From Peromyscus leucopus (Eukaryota; Chordata; Mammalia; Rodentia; Cricetidae), in contig NC_051074.1 of assembly GCF_004664715.2 (NCBI RefSeq), positions 33,540,980-33,604,979 of the forward strand: DNA of 64,000 nt. Reading direction: 5' to 3'. The notes beneath the pieces are model-generated. The model searched no databases, was not told the DNA's origin, and was given only the letters and a program-made list of their open reading frames with translations. Position 1 is the first letter of the stretch. Each line of letters begins with the position of its first letter. A program made the position numbers and the translations under genes. Below are positions 11,153 through 21,981 of this stretch, piece after piece.

Positions 11153-11638
11153 CTTATAAAATAGAAGGTTATCAGACATGTTCAGAGCCCTGCTATTGAT
11201 GACTTGAAAAGTGAAAGTCCTGTGAGGTCTTTCATGCTGCAGACACTCAAAATAGCTACAGGACGGAAGTACAGACTGGGTGGTGTGCTTGCAGGACAAA
11301 AGCTTCATTCTTACCACGTGGCATAGGAGTGTGAATACTTTAACAGCTGGTTTCATCACCAATGCTGGTCATCATTTGTTCTCCAGAACTACATGTGTCT
11401 GTCTCTCTCTGCAGTACCAACAGCAGTCTTTACCTTCCTGCTTTTTATGTTGCATGTACTCATTCCAGAAGCTGTGGAGATGTTCTCCAGGTAGAGTTCT
11501 TTTTCCATAGAGTGAAGCTCTTCCCCTGTAACATTTGAAACTTGGAAACTTGGAATACTTAACTACTCAGACCTCTCAGGCAGTGTGATATTCCCAAGGG
11601 GGCTTGTTCATACAAAGCCAACTCTCACAGCCTCTCCA
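11153..11638. other. Single-copy stretch
   Basis: No gene or repeat recognised. A short direct repeat, GAAACTTGGAAACTTGGAA, lies near 11537. Confidence 0.45.
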
Positions 11639-11792
11639 TTTTTTTTTTTTTTTTTTGAGACTGGGCCTAATGTAGCCCAGGCTGGACCTGAATTTGCTAT
11701 ATACTCCACATCTTACCTTAAACTCATGATCTTTCTGTCTCTGCCTTCCAAATGCCAGGATCACAGATACTCACCACCATGTCAAGCTCATT
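11639..11792 (-). mobile_element. B1 SINE, antisense
   Basis: Poly(T) at 11640-11656, then GAGACTGGGCCTAATGTAGC, CCAGGCTGGACCTGAATTTG, CTGTCTCTGCCTTCC, a CAGGATCACAG block and CACCACCATGTCAAGCTC: the antisense B1 monomer in order. Diverged, so an older B1 subfamily. A second T-run (11791-11804) follows the head. Confidence 0.88.
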
Positions 11793-11804
11793 TTTTTTTT
11801 TTTC

Positions 11805-12689
11805 TTTTAATGCATTGAGTAAGGAGTTATTCTCTGTGTGTTTTATAGCTCCTTTTGGAATTTTATTCCAGTAATTCCTGGGACTTCCTACTCTTCTTTT
11901 TTGTTTTCATTTTTGAAATTTGCTTTAATTCCAGCTCTGCAATCATTAAGAGAATGATTGCTAAAGTTGAGAGTTCTCCAGTTTCTCTCTGTCATTGGTT
12001 TCAAATCACCAAATAGTTGTGACAATGAAACACATGCAGAACGATAGTGGTAGGGATGTTAGCATATGAGAGAGCTCCTATGAAGGTGTGTAGTGAACTC
12101 AAGCTCAAGGGAACTGGGATCTGTTGCAGGCATTTAGCCTGCATTGCAGTTCTAGCATTTTCATAGCTCCTTAGGTCTTTGCAGACGTATCTAGTATGAC
12201 ATCAGAACACACCATACATGGCTGTGTGTGAGAATGCATGTCAAGCTGTGTGTTGAGGAGAACATTCAGGAAAGGTTAGAGTCACAGCTTATCCTACACA
12301 TGTTTCTGATTTCCTGCTCTGGTCTCAGAGGTAAAATAAATGACAGGCTATCCATAGTGCAAAATACAATATCATTATTCATAATGAATGTGAGTTTATA
12401 TTTAATTACATTAGAATGTGCATGCTTCACTGTTGATTGATTGTAAGAATGTTTCTTCAGGGTGGTTTCATTTGTAAAGTTAATACACAAATGGGTACAT
12501 GTAAACTTATATCTTCTTACAAATATATATTCATGCTTTCCAAATAACAGAATAACAGAAGATTTTAGCTAAATGGCTGATGGTGAACACCATGAATATG
12601 CAGCTTCAGAGAGGATTCATATCTTTCTTTGCCATTTCCCCCCTCATACATGTATTTATTTGTCTATGTTGTTGCTGCTGGTTTGGGGG
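11805..12689. other. Single-copy stretch
   Basis: No transposon or gene recognised. Overlapping open frames on both strands near 12228-12490 are short and featureless. Confidence 0.45.
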
Positions 12690-12800
12690 ATAGGCTGCCC
12701 CTACACAACCCAAGTTATCTACAGCTGTTATGTAACCTATAGTGATCCCGAGCTCACCGTCTCAGCCTTTTGAGTTCTGGGATCACAGGCTATTCTCTGA
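12690..12800 (-). mobile_element. Probable decayed B1/PB1 SINE, antisense
   Basis: The order AGGCTGCCCCTACACAACCC, TAACCTATAGTGATCCCGAG, CTCACCGTCTCAGCC, GAGTTCTGGGATCACAGGC mimics an antisense B1 with many substitutions. No poly(T) remains. Tentative. Confidence 0.4.
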
Positions 12801-12967
12801 GCACTCTACAGAATGAACTTGCATGTCTGTGTGATACTAGCAGAAAGGAGAGCAGATGTAACAGGTCATACAAGACTGAGGGAGAGATTCATCCAGTAGC
12901 TTCTCATATCCATCTTTGAGCCCTTGGAAGCTTCAACCCAGAGCAGGAAATAGATAAACTAGCATTA

Positions 12968-13568
12968 AAAAGATTTACTTATTTTGTTTTATGTGTATAA
13001 ATACTTTGTCTGCATGTGTGTATTCTGTGTGTACCATATCCATACCTGGTGCCAACAGAGGTCAGAAGATCACTGGATTCCCTGGAACCAGAGTTACAAA
13101 TAGTTGTGTGCAGTGGATGGTCCTTCTGTATGCTATAAATATGTGTTGCTCTCACTGGTTGATAATAACGTTGTTTGGCAGAATAAAGCGGTACAATCAA
13201 ACTGAAGACAGAGATGAAGAAGGGCAGAATTGGAGCAGACGCAGGCCAGCTGCACATGAAACAAGATGCCAGAGAACCGGTAAGTCACGAGCCACGATGT
13301 GGCAATGTATAGATTAATGAGTATGGGTTAATTTAAATGTAAGAGCTAATTAGTAATAAGCCTGAGCCATCAGTCAAACATTTATAATTGATATAAGCCT
13401 CCGTGTGCTAATTTAGGAAGCGACCACAGGATATAATCAGGCATAAGGTATACAAAGCTCCATCTCTGTTTAGAGTTTTGACCTGTTATGTGGATGCTGG
13501 GAATTGAACCCAGGTCCTCTGTAAGAGCAGCAAGTATTCTAAACTGCTGAGCTTTAACACCTGCCTCC
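12968..13568 (-). mobile_element. B2/B3 SINE, antisense, split by an LTR
   Basis: Left part 12968-13117: AAGATTTACTTATTTTG, TACCTGGTGCCAACAGAGGT, GGATTCCCTGGAACCAGAGT. Right part 13490-13568: TGGATGCTGGGAATTGAACC, CAGGTCCTCTGTAAGAGCAG and the tRNA-like head in reverse. The two parts join exactly at GTGGA, which is present on both sides of the intervening LTR. The SINE was therefore intact before the LTR landed in it. Confidence 0.9.
13118..13489 (+). mobile_element. Cricetid-type LTR inserted inside the SINE
   Basis: A 372-bp segment starting TGGTCCTTCTGTATGCTATA, with CACTGGTTGATAATAACG, GGTAAGTCACGAGCCACGAT, AATGAGTATGGGTTAATTTA, TAATAAGCCTGAGCCATCAG and AGCGACCACAGGA. I associate this block order with an LTR abundant in cricetid genomes. 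It is bounded by GTGGA at 13113-13117 and 13490-13494. Orientation is inferred from the TG start. The 3' end does not finish in a clean CA. Confidence 0.75.
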
Positions 13569-13647
13569 TATGTTAGTATTATTGAAGCCTGGATCAATAG
13601 TCATTTTTAGTATTTTCCTTTCTCTTGAACTGGCTTAAGTTTTTAAA

Positions 13648-13838
13648 AATTACATTTACTTGTTTATTCATTTAGTGTGGAGTTGGGGAGTGTGTGCCAT
13701 AGCACAGGTGTGGAGGTCAGACGCCAACTTTCAGGAGCTGTTTCTCTTCTTCCACCATGTAGATCCCAGGAATCGAACTCAGGGCTTTAGGCTTGGCAGC
13801 AGGTGCCTTAACCAGCTGAGCCACCTCATTGGCTCAGC
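13648..13838 (-). mobile_element. B3-type SINE, antisense
   Basis: ACATTTACTTGTTTATTC at 13652, GGAGGTCAGACGCCAACTTT, CTTCTTCCACCATGTAGATC, GGAATCGAACTCAGGGCTTT and AACCAGCTGAGCCACCTCAT give the antisense B3 body and tRNA-like head. About full length. Confidence 0.85.
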
Positions 13839-14407
13839 CCTAAACTGACAGTTTAAATTCAAGAAATACCCAGAACACTTTTAAACTGCAATGTGTGAGG
13901 AGGAAAGAAAAGCAAATAAACAAAAAACGAGATACAACCAGCAGAGTATGGCATGGCAAGACATGGGAGTCTCACTGAGGCTTTTCTTATAAGGCGTTAA
14001 GAGACTATTGCAGCTTCTGCTCAGCTCCCAGCTGAGTTTTCTATTCCAGTAAAACCCATCAGTTATTCCGGTTTTTTGTTTTGTTTTGTTTTTTGTTTGT
14101 AGTGTTCCCACATGATCAAAAGGCTCTCTCTAAGCCAGGAAACAGTCGTCACAAGAGCAGTAATGGTCTTGGGAGTCACGAGACTTATCTCCCCCCAAGA
14201 TGATATTGCTGGGTTTGCACACATTTGTGCTTTTCAGTGAATCATATTCTCTAAATGTCACCTTGCTTTCAGCCAGCCTGGCCTGTCTTCTGAGTGTCCA
14301 GGGGCTTCCAGGAAGCACGGGCAGATTGATGGCTTGCTGAAAGAGCCCTCATTATCTCTCCCTATAAATTTCTTTCATGAGTAATCTCCTGTGCCCTGGA
14401 TGCAGAG
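13839..14407. other. Single-copy stretch with (TTTTG)n
   Basis: Only a short (TTTTG)n run at 14071-14100 is recognisable. The remainder is unassigned. Confidence 0.45.
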
Positions 14408-14417
14408 CGTGCGCGCG

Positions 14418-14450
<33 letters not shown>
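14408..14450. repeat. Alternating GC then (GT)n tract
   Basis: GCGTGCGCGCGC is followed after CT by an uninterrupted (GT)n to 14450. Alternating purine-pyrimidine sequence of this kind is a classic Z-DNA former, and the GC part is unusual in this AT-rich window. Confidence 0.95.
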
Positions 14451-14453
<3 letters not shown>

Positions 14454-14894
14454 ATGAAGCAAAATCTCAGATAACATGTGAGCTAATTTTCCCTCCTCTC
14501 TGCTCACACCCCTGATCTCTATAATGTGACCTCAGAGCTAATAGTTTATTTAATTAGCAAAGCTTGATTTCAGTGGCCTTAGTTGGTGAGGAATAGAGAG
14601 TAAAAGAGATTAGTGTGTTTAAACAAAGAGGATGACAGGAACAAAGAGGGAGGGGGTGTGTGAGTTTTGTGGTGCCAGGAAGGACTTCTCTCAAATAATT
14701 CGCATCAGAAAGAAATTATGCATTTTTGTCTTGTAAGAGACTGTCTTAATTAGCCCCTTCTCTAAAAATGCTTTCTCTCATTTTTTAACACAAAAATATT
14801 CCTGAGACTATTACATATTTTTAAAAGTGTATGTAGATAATAATCCTTTTCTTTAGAGCAATTACTAATTAAATTTAATCAAACCAAATATATA
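14451..14894. other. Repeat-free, possible conserved non-coding block
   Basis: No repeat found. The segment 14520-14640 carries TTTAATTAGCAAAG (homeodomain-type core) and GTGTTTAAACAAAG (forkhead-type core) near each other. This is only suggestive of regulatory DNA. Confidence 0.3.
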
Positions 14895-14995
14895 CTAACA
14901 TATGTTCATCCATATACACACACATACATATATATGACATACACTATATTCACGTATGAAATTGTCAAAGAACAAACAATAAATTAGTCAAGGGT
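14895..14995 (+). mobile_element. Possible rodent L1 3' tail in TA/CA-rich DNA
   Basis: ACTATATTCACGTATGAAAT then TGTCAAAGAACAAAC matches the common rodent L1 terminal motif (tatacatgtatgaaattgtcaaag). The upstream part is a degenerate CACATACATATATATG simple repeat, so only the last 60 bp are informative. Confidence 0.4.
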
Positions 14996-15734
14996 ATTTA
15001 CTCATCAAACTAAACTACAAAGGAAATGAGAAAAATGTTCTGTAAAGTCATTGTGTTTTTATTTTTCCTGTTGACAAATATGCCTCTGAGATAATATTGC
15101 ATATTATGTCTGAGGGATGTGTAGAAACTAAACAAGAAAAAAAGAGAAGCTATTGTGAGAGGGGCTAAGGGAAGTAGGATAAAGGAAGAAGATAAAGGAA
15201 TGGATTGTGTACATGTCACAGACACAGAAGGAAAAGCTATTGTGGGGAGGTAGGGGATCAGCAAAGCATTGGGGTAGATACTGAGAAGGACAAATAGAAC
15301 AAAGTATGGTGATATGCATGTATGAAAACATCCCCCCAAAACCAGGAAACCCCACACTAGTTACGTATTCAACCTCAAACACATGCCTCATACTGCAAAC
15401 TCATACCAACCCCTTTTTCTTATGAACTATATCCTTCTTTATAGCTGCAAATAAATGACTCTGAATTCGGAGTACTTGGGCTCTTGTACTATCATTATGA
15501 TCTCTTTATGTGCTCCTGTCCTTCTAGAATGCCAGTCAAAAGTCTTGAGTGTTCTACTGGACCATGGATGGAAAGAGAGGGAGAAGCTCACCATCACAAA
15601 GGAAGGAATTGAAACCTTAGGCCAGCAAAGCCACATTGCTTGTATTTACTCCTTTCTCTTTGGATGTTCTACTTCATTCCCAGTGCCCAGAGTGCCGAGA
15701 AGACTTGAAGCTGGGTGAACAAAGTATGACACTT
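14996..15734. other. Single-copy stretch
   Basis: No repeat or gene recognised. A minus-strand open frame at 15010-15357 is rich in Phe, Leu and Ser, typical of translated AT-rich DNA. Confidence 0.45.
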
Positions 15735-16085
15735 GCAATAATGAAATACTGTCCACCAATATGTAGAATGAAATAGTACATGCCACCACCGGGATGAGCC
15801 AATATCAAGCTAAGTGAAAGAAGCTGTACACAAGAAGCTATATAATGTCTATATAAAATGTCCAGAAAGGACCTCACTATAAAGATAAAACATAGACTAG
15901 TGTTTTTCAGGCTAGAGGAGGAGTGAGATTGGCTTTGGGGGCCAATGGAAATATTCAAATGTTGGATTATAATGATGGCTGTACAAGTCTGTAGACTTAC
16001 TAAGATGCGTTGAGTTCACAGTGGAGATAAATGGATCATATGCTCCATAAACTAGATGTCAATAAAATTATTTAAAAATTTTTAA
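15735..16085 (+). mobile_element. Ancient L1M 3' end
   Basis: AAGCTAAGTGAAAGAAGCTG (15808), AAAATGTCCAGAAAGG, AGACTAGTGTTTTTCAGGCT (15894), GGCCAATGGAAATATTC (15940), GATGGCTGTACAAGTCTGTA and the terminal TCAATAAAATTATTTAAAAA follow the sense order of an L1M 3' UTR into its poly(A) tail. Noncoding. Confidence 0.85.
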
Positions 16086-18090
16086 AAAGTCCAAATGAAA
16101 GAGCTGAGACTGACCCTGTTTGGGCTGTAGTTGGTGACAGACCTCAGATCTTGCTGCCTCTTGCACAATGGTGTTTCTTTCTCATGCTAGCTTTAAGGAA
16201 AATAAGTTTCTCCCAAGATCCTAAGTGCTCAGAGTACAGAGATAAGCTGTATGTATTTGATATATCTCTTGTCTTGAAGAAAGTCTACCTCACAAGAGGC
16301 TGAAAAATGCAAAGGCTGTGGGTGGGGACTCCTGGAAGGCTTTGTGAAGACAACCGGTATAAAGGAGTGCCAGGCAGTTTTCGTTCTTTCTCTATGCCTT
16401 CTTAATTTATTTTGTTCCATGTTTTACTGACTCCAAAGTCTGTCAAGGGTGAGTCATCATCCAAGATCCAAGTCATAATCATAACAACTCAAGCTTGTCG
16501 AAGTGTGGATCTAGACTTGGGCAGTGCTGACCGGTGTTCTGAGAAAAGAGGATTCTCTCTGTTTTCTAGCATCAGAAGACAGAATCATGTAGAATTGCAG
16601 GTACCTGCAGTCACACATCCTCTGTGTAATGAAAGCCTGTCTCCAGCATGTGTTCTGAGAGAGTGCTAGGAGGGGACTGGTAACATAGTTCAAATCCCCG
16701 AAGAGCCGGGTAGTAAGCAATGACCACCCACGTTTTACATTTATATTCTTAGGGGTTTTCTGACCTGCAAGTTTTACTAGTAATAAGAGCGTACAGTGGG
16801 GAAGAAGCGCTGCGTTTGAGTAGTAGGCTTGTGCTCCTAGAAGAATGAACTTCAAGTTCAGGACAGCATGGTAGTTACTTCACGGGGCTGCAGAGGGGGC
16901 TCTGCTATGTCTTAGCTCCCTTATTCTGTCCGTCTCTCTCCAGCCCGCCATTAGAAATTACCTTCCAATTCTGAGTACCTGAGAATGGCCTCACAGCTAT
17001 GTGAAGCGGTAAGAAAATTACAGGACCGTTTGCTCAAGCCATGGCTCTTTCCAGTGACTTTGGCCTCCGGAGAAGAAACTATGTCATGTAAGTGGCATTT
17101 AGAAGCATGTGGCCATGCCAGTGGTGGGCCCACCTTCTCCGAGTTTCTTCTTTCTGATGGATTTTGAAGAGGCTCCTGACAAAAGATAAAAGACTTTCAA
17201 AAGATCATTTTCCTTTGAAATAAACCCTGAAGTGAGTTGTTGCTCATTCCAACAGGATCACTTTATACCTAGGAGAATGCCCACAGTGGGAAGCAATAAA
17301 TTGTCTGAGGCATTCACCCCTCATCCAAATGGTTCCAGGAAGTGCTTTGGATTCAGTGTGAAGAAAGATAGTTCCTAACAGGTTTCCAAGATGATGTTCC
17401 CATCCCCACTTCTTAGGCAAGAGCTGATGATATTCCATCACCAATTAGCAAAATATTGTTTGAGCAGTGTGCCATCTCATTCTGTAGGGGAGCGCTCTAG
17501 AGGCTGCTCTGGATTTGATGAGCACTTACATGTGGGTCATAGATCATTTTCCTCAGGGTTACCAGCACCTTCACTAAACTACAGATTTCTAGGCCTGGCC
17601 CTGAAGCTACCTTCAAGTCATACAGCTCAAGCAAACTCTCCAGGGGGTCTTATTCTCTTCCTTCTCATCCCTTTCAATGACATTGATAGTTGAGAACTAA
17701 TGGTTTAGACTCTGGCACGGTTCTTACAACTCATGATAGAGTACTCAAGAGATCCTGTCATCTTAATTACAATTTCCTGTTTCTGTATGGAAGAGGGTCC
17801 TCTGGACTCATGCCTTTTTGTTGTTGTTGTTGAAAAAAGTCACAGGAAGCATTAAAAAATAATGAGTCCTCACCACACACCTGAAAAGGGACAAGCACTG
17901 CTTATGTTTTTCAAGGGGTGAGAAAGGGACTTGACTAATCTGTAAGCTCACAGTCGTTGGCAGCTAGCTGCTGTACCTCTTTAGACACATCTGAGATGCT
18001 GGCATCCAGGGAACCTTATAGCTTGCAGGAATACAATGATTCCAGTGTACCTTGGATTGTATGGATGCTTGTGAAATAAAATCAGTTAAC
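16086..18090. other. Two kb of single-copy sequence
   Basis: No transposon recognised apart from a small (GTT)n at 17818-17832. Open frames at 16412-16669, 16985-17167 and 17391-17693 show no domain and are not called. Nothing here resembles a promoter or RNA gene. Confidence 0.45.
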
Positions 18091-18176
18091 CAAAATACGT
18101 TATTTCTTTCCTCCCTTCCTTCTTTCTTCCTTGACTCTTTCTTTTTTCTTGACTCTTTCTTTTTTCATATCAGAGA
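18091..18176. repeat. Pyrimidine tract with exact 18-bp duplication
   Basis: A TTTCTTTCCTCCCTTCC-type tract. Inside it the 18-mer CTTGACTCTTTCTTTTTT occurs twice in tandem without mismatch (18130-18147, 18148-18165). Confidence 0.92.
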
Positions 18177-19649
18177 ATGCAGACTGAGCAATATGTAGGA
18201 TCCAGAGAAGCAAAAGGTGTTGTAACATTATGTAAGTCTTTATCCTCTTATGGTTAAAGAGATTCCCAGTGTTTGAGCTCTGCAGATGTTTTCTTTCCAT
18301 CAGAGAAAGCCTGCTTGCTCCACCAAGGTAGAAAAGCTAAACAATTGTTTCCATCACTTCCAACAGACACACACAAGGCAAAGAAACAAACGACTTCTCC
18401 AAGAAGCAAGGGCTGAGGTCTGATTATATAAATGGAAACCGAATGGCAGTCAGACTGTTTCTTCCCCTGAGCTTGCCCGATAATTCCCGTTTCTCTCTGA
18501 ATAACGAAAGGAGAGGCAGCTGCCGAAGCAAACAGGATTCAAAACCCCATTAATATTGGTGACTCATCAGCTGGCTTCTTTCTCGATGTCTGGAAATGTC
18601 AGGAAATTAAAAAGCTTCGTGGCATCTCTAAGAGTCAAGTCCCTCGTCAGAGCGGTAACCACTTCAAAATATTCTTGGCCTCATTTGGAAATTGGCTGTC
18701 ACCTGGGACTTGGCCTGGTTTCTTCCTGTCAGGGAAGGGAAGGGAAGGGCCAGTCTCACTGAATTAACCACTCAGCTCACCTTTCCCCAGCAGCCTGGAC
18801 TGTGGGGTGGAAGGACCAGTGCTTCAGAAAGCATCAGTGTTTGCTAATGCTCTATAATACATTGTGGAGTGCCCAGGAAAGCTAGCCATGTCCTACTTGG
18901 CTTGGCCTTCCTTAGAGGAGCAGTAGGCAAGGACTGAAGCCCTCTTGTTTGAATAAGGGGTTGATGAGGAATATTTAGAAATGTTAAATAATTGTACTTA
19001 TGATGTTAGTTAGTCTTTCTCTGAATATCTCATGTTAATATTTACCTCCCTCCCCACTCATTTAAAATAGATCTTATAATCCTATTTTAGTTCAACTGTC
19101 TTTTGTTTGAAATACAAGGACCAGCAGCTTTATGTATATATGGTAAAAAAATTATATATCTTTTCTAACCTTGATTACCAATCTGGAATGACAGAAAGAT
19201 CTAGAAACTATAATACTGCTGCGGGGGGGGGGTGAGTTGTCAGGTTCTTGGCTAATATGAATTTTAGTGAAAATACATTCAATAAAGTCATTAAAATATA
19301 TTTCTGACTATGAACATGAATGATATGAATAACTATGGGGAGTTACTGCTCAGAAGGGAACATCTGTGCTAGAGCCAGGGCTGTGGGAATCAGAGATGGT
19401 CTGAGGTTAGTGAACAGCATTTGAGCTACCCTTGGGTGAATGGCTGACATAAAGACCTGTTTGGATGGAACGAGAAGTTCTCCTGCGTAGGTGCAAAGAG
19501 AGAGACTTTGGTTTCAGCAAACCAACAAGTTAAGAGGTTTTGGTACCAAATGTGGAAAGAAAATTGCAGTGGTGAATTATAGAAAGCCTTGCTAGCTGAA
19601 AGGAACAGTTTGAAAGCCATTTCAGTCAGTGAAAAGTTTCTTTCCAGGG
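18177..19649. other. Repeat-free block, candidate regulatory DNA
   Basis: No repeats apart from (GGGAA)n at 18731-18749 and a G-run at about 19223-19232. The 18360-18720 part carries TGACTCAT next to CAGCTG (18560-18575), several CG dinucleotides and CGATAATTCCCG. I read it as a candidate conserved element, by inference only. Confidence 0.35.
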
Positions 19650-20480
19650 ATAAGAGGGTTCTTTTATTCCTTCACTCATTTGCTCCATATTTACTGAGTA
19701 CTTACCATGCCATTAATTATCAGCAATAAAAAGTCTTCGTTCTCTTGTATTTAGGGAGAGAATAGAGAAGACATTAAAAGCAAATAGAACATACAATACA
19801 GTAGAGCAAAGAGGAATGCTGTTTTAAGTAGGAATGAGTTCAATGGATGCCTTTCAGAGTTATCATCTCTTGACAGAAGACCTGAATCAAGAGAGGGAAT
19901 TAGTGAGAAGGTCACATATGCCTGAGAGAAGGTCATTGTTATCATTTGCATCAGATCCCAAGGTACCAAGGGAGGAACTGATGACGAAGAGCAAGGAGGT
20001 TGGTATTTCAAAACAAAAAGAACACCAGAAAGAGGAGGGAATGGAGTTAGAGACAGTACAGAGCCAGACTCCTCCCCAGCCATCCAGTGGCTCTGACTTT
20101 CACTCTTAATGAAAGGGAACCACTAGGAGAGTTTGAAGACAAAAGTCGATGTGTTGAGTTATGTTCCATAGGACATCACTCTAGCTTCCCCTCAGGGAAC
20201 TGATTTCAAGAGATGACAGCAAAATGCACAAAGGTCTTTAGGAAGTACCGCAGTGACGCAAGGGGAGGTGATAGAATACTAAGCTTATTTGGCAGTAATG
20301 AAGGTAAAGCGTGATGATCACATATAGATAGATTTCTCAGGTAGAGAAGGTGGGGATTTGCCAACAGATTAGGTGGGAAGTGTAAGGAAGAAAAACCGAA
20401 TCAAAAATAACTCTAAAGTTACTGCCTTGAACAGTAACTAGAAGATGGAGTTGCTATGAATAAGTTGAGAAAAAAACCTG

Positions 20481-20549
<69 letters not shown>

Positions 20550-20885
20550 TGTGTGTGTCTATCGGGGCTTCATGGATTTGACAAGAATAAGAAGCTTATT
20601 AGCTATCCAATACAGGCATTAGATGGAGAGTAGTATCGTTAACTCAGGAGTTCAGGGAAGAAGCAGAGGTTGTGTACAACTGGTCTTGAGAACTGTATAT
20701 AAGGCATTTCAGACATGATTGTGATGAGCTTGCGTACAGAGTGAGAAAAGATATAGAATTATCCAGAATGGGACTAGCAGTACTTTGAAGAGTAGATATT
20801 ATACAAATGAGGGGCCTCCAGCCACAGCTACTAAGAAGAAGTAGGATGTAGGACAGTGAGATCTTCCTAAGGAAGGCATCATTAT
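19650..20885 (-). mobile_element. Long L2 copy, antisense
   Basis: Starts with the reverse of the L2 terminus (TTCCTTCACTCATTTGCTCC, then TTACTGAGTACTTACCATGC). It continues in correct antisense order: AGAAGACCTGAATCAAGAGA (19876), GACATCACTCTAGCTTCC (20171), GGATTTGCCAACAGATTAGG (20354), GATGGAGTTGCTATGAATA (20445), GGAGTTCAGGGAAGAAGC (20646) and AGGATGTAGGACAGTGAGAT. At about 1.2 kb it is a long survivor for a rodent L2. A (CT)n(GT)n microsatellite interrupts it. Confidence 0.78.
20483..20558. repeat. (CT)n(GT)n compound microsatellite
   Basis: About 32 CT units (20483-20546) switching directly to GT units (20547-20558), embedded in the antisense L2. Confidence 0.97.
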
Positions 20886-20896
20886 TACCATAATCT

Positions 20897-21036
20897 AGCC
20901 TTTACCAAGTGGATCCCCTGGAGCTGGAGTTATTGGCCAATGTGAGCTGCGTAACATGGGTGCTGGGAGCCAAAGTCAGGTCCTCTGCTAGAGCACTATG
21001 TTCTCTAACTGCTCAGCCATCTTTCCACCTCCAGTA
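20897..21036 (-). mobile_element. B2/B3 SINE head, antisense
   Basis: GGATCCCCTGGAGCTGGAGT, a GGGTGCTGGGAGCCAAAGTC block, AGGTCCTCTGCTAGAGCA and CTGCTCAGCCATCTTTCCAC are the antisense SINE body and tRNA-like promoter. The 3' tail half is missing. Confidence 0.85.
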
Positions 21037-21757
21037 GTGCGAAGAATGGAGGAGTCTCAGAGTGAGTGAAGACCCAGGTGAAGGTGTATTGTTGCCATGG
21101 GTACAAAGACCAAGGCCTGGGATACATGGGAAACTGGCAAAGCCATTCACCATATAGGCTGGGCTCAAAATGGAGGGCAAAACAACTTTCCTTGGGGTTC
21201 AAGTGTGACCAGTGTATACAAAAACTAGCTACTGCAGCTTTGCCATCCCAGATGCTTACAGCCTGAGACTGATCATCAGTAAGGACCTAAAATAACCCTG
21301 TTCCTTGTGATATATATGTATATATATCTTCTAATAAACATGCTCAGGTTCCCTGTTGACCAGAGATAGTATGTGTCTTCATATGAGTGCATATTCCGCC
21401 TGATCCAAGCTTTCCTGTCCCCATGTCTGTGTGTCTGTTCTTTCTTCATTCCCTCCCTGACTACCTTTCTTCAGGGCTAAAGGACCAGAGCCATGGAAGT
21501 CGCAATACAATACTTTTATTAAAGTTTAATTTACAAAGTAGGTACAGTCGTCTTTTAACAGCTGTAACTAATGACATTGGATGTTATAATAATATGTTCT
21601 AATAAAAGTTGAGTAAAATTTATTAATTGCTTGTGTCTGAAATTATCCATCCAATATTTTTTATAGCAAAGGTGACCACAAGCAAATGAAACCATAGAAA
21701 GTAAAACTGAGGACAAGACAAAGCACGATATGTCCAGGTCAGCTGGCAGGTCAAGAG
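21037..21757. other. Single-copy stretch
   Basis: Only a small TATATATGTATATATATC tract at about 21311-21328 is notable. Sequence at 21727-21757 may be a badly eroded LTR end matching the LTR that resumes at 21982, with URR1 between. Confidence 0.45.
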
Positions 21758-21981
21758 CAGAGTTTCTCAACCTGTGGGTCCCAACCCCCGAAGGTTGAAT
21801 GACCCTTTCATGGGGGTCACCTAAGACCATCAGAAAACACAGATATTTACAGTACAATTTATAACACTAGCAAAATTATAGTTATGAAGTAGCAACAAAA
21901 ATAATTTTATGCTTGGGGGTCACCACAACATGAGGAACTGTATTAAAGGGTCGCAGTATTAGGAAGACTGAGAAACAACGG
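21758..21981 (+). mobile_element. URR1 hAT-Charlie element
   Basis: Begins CAGAGTTTCTCAACCTGTGG, with ATGGGGGTCACCTAAGACCA, AAAATTATAGTTATGAAGTA, TGGGGGTCACCACAACATGA, GAACTGTATTAAAGGGTCGC and an inverted end GACTGAGAAACAACG. These are URR1 hallmarks. Flanks GTCAAGAG and CTCTAGAG agree at 6 of 8 positions, as an aged 8-bp hAT target duplication. Confidence 0.88.
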
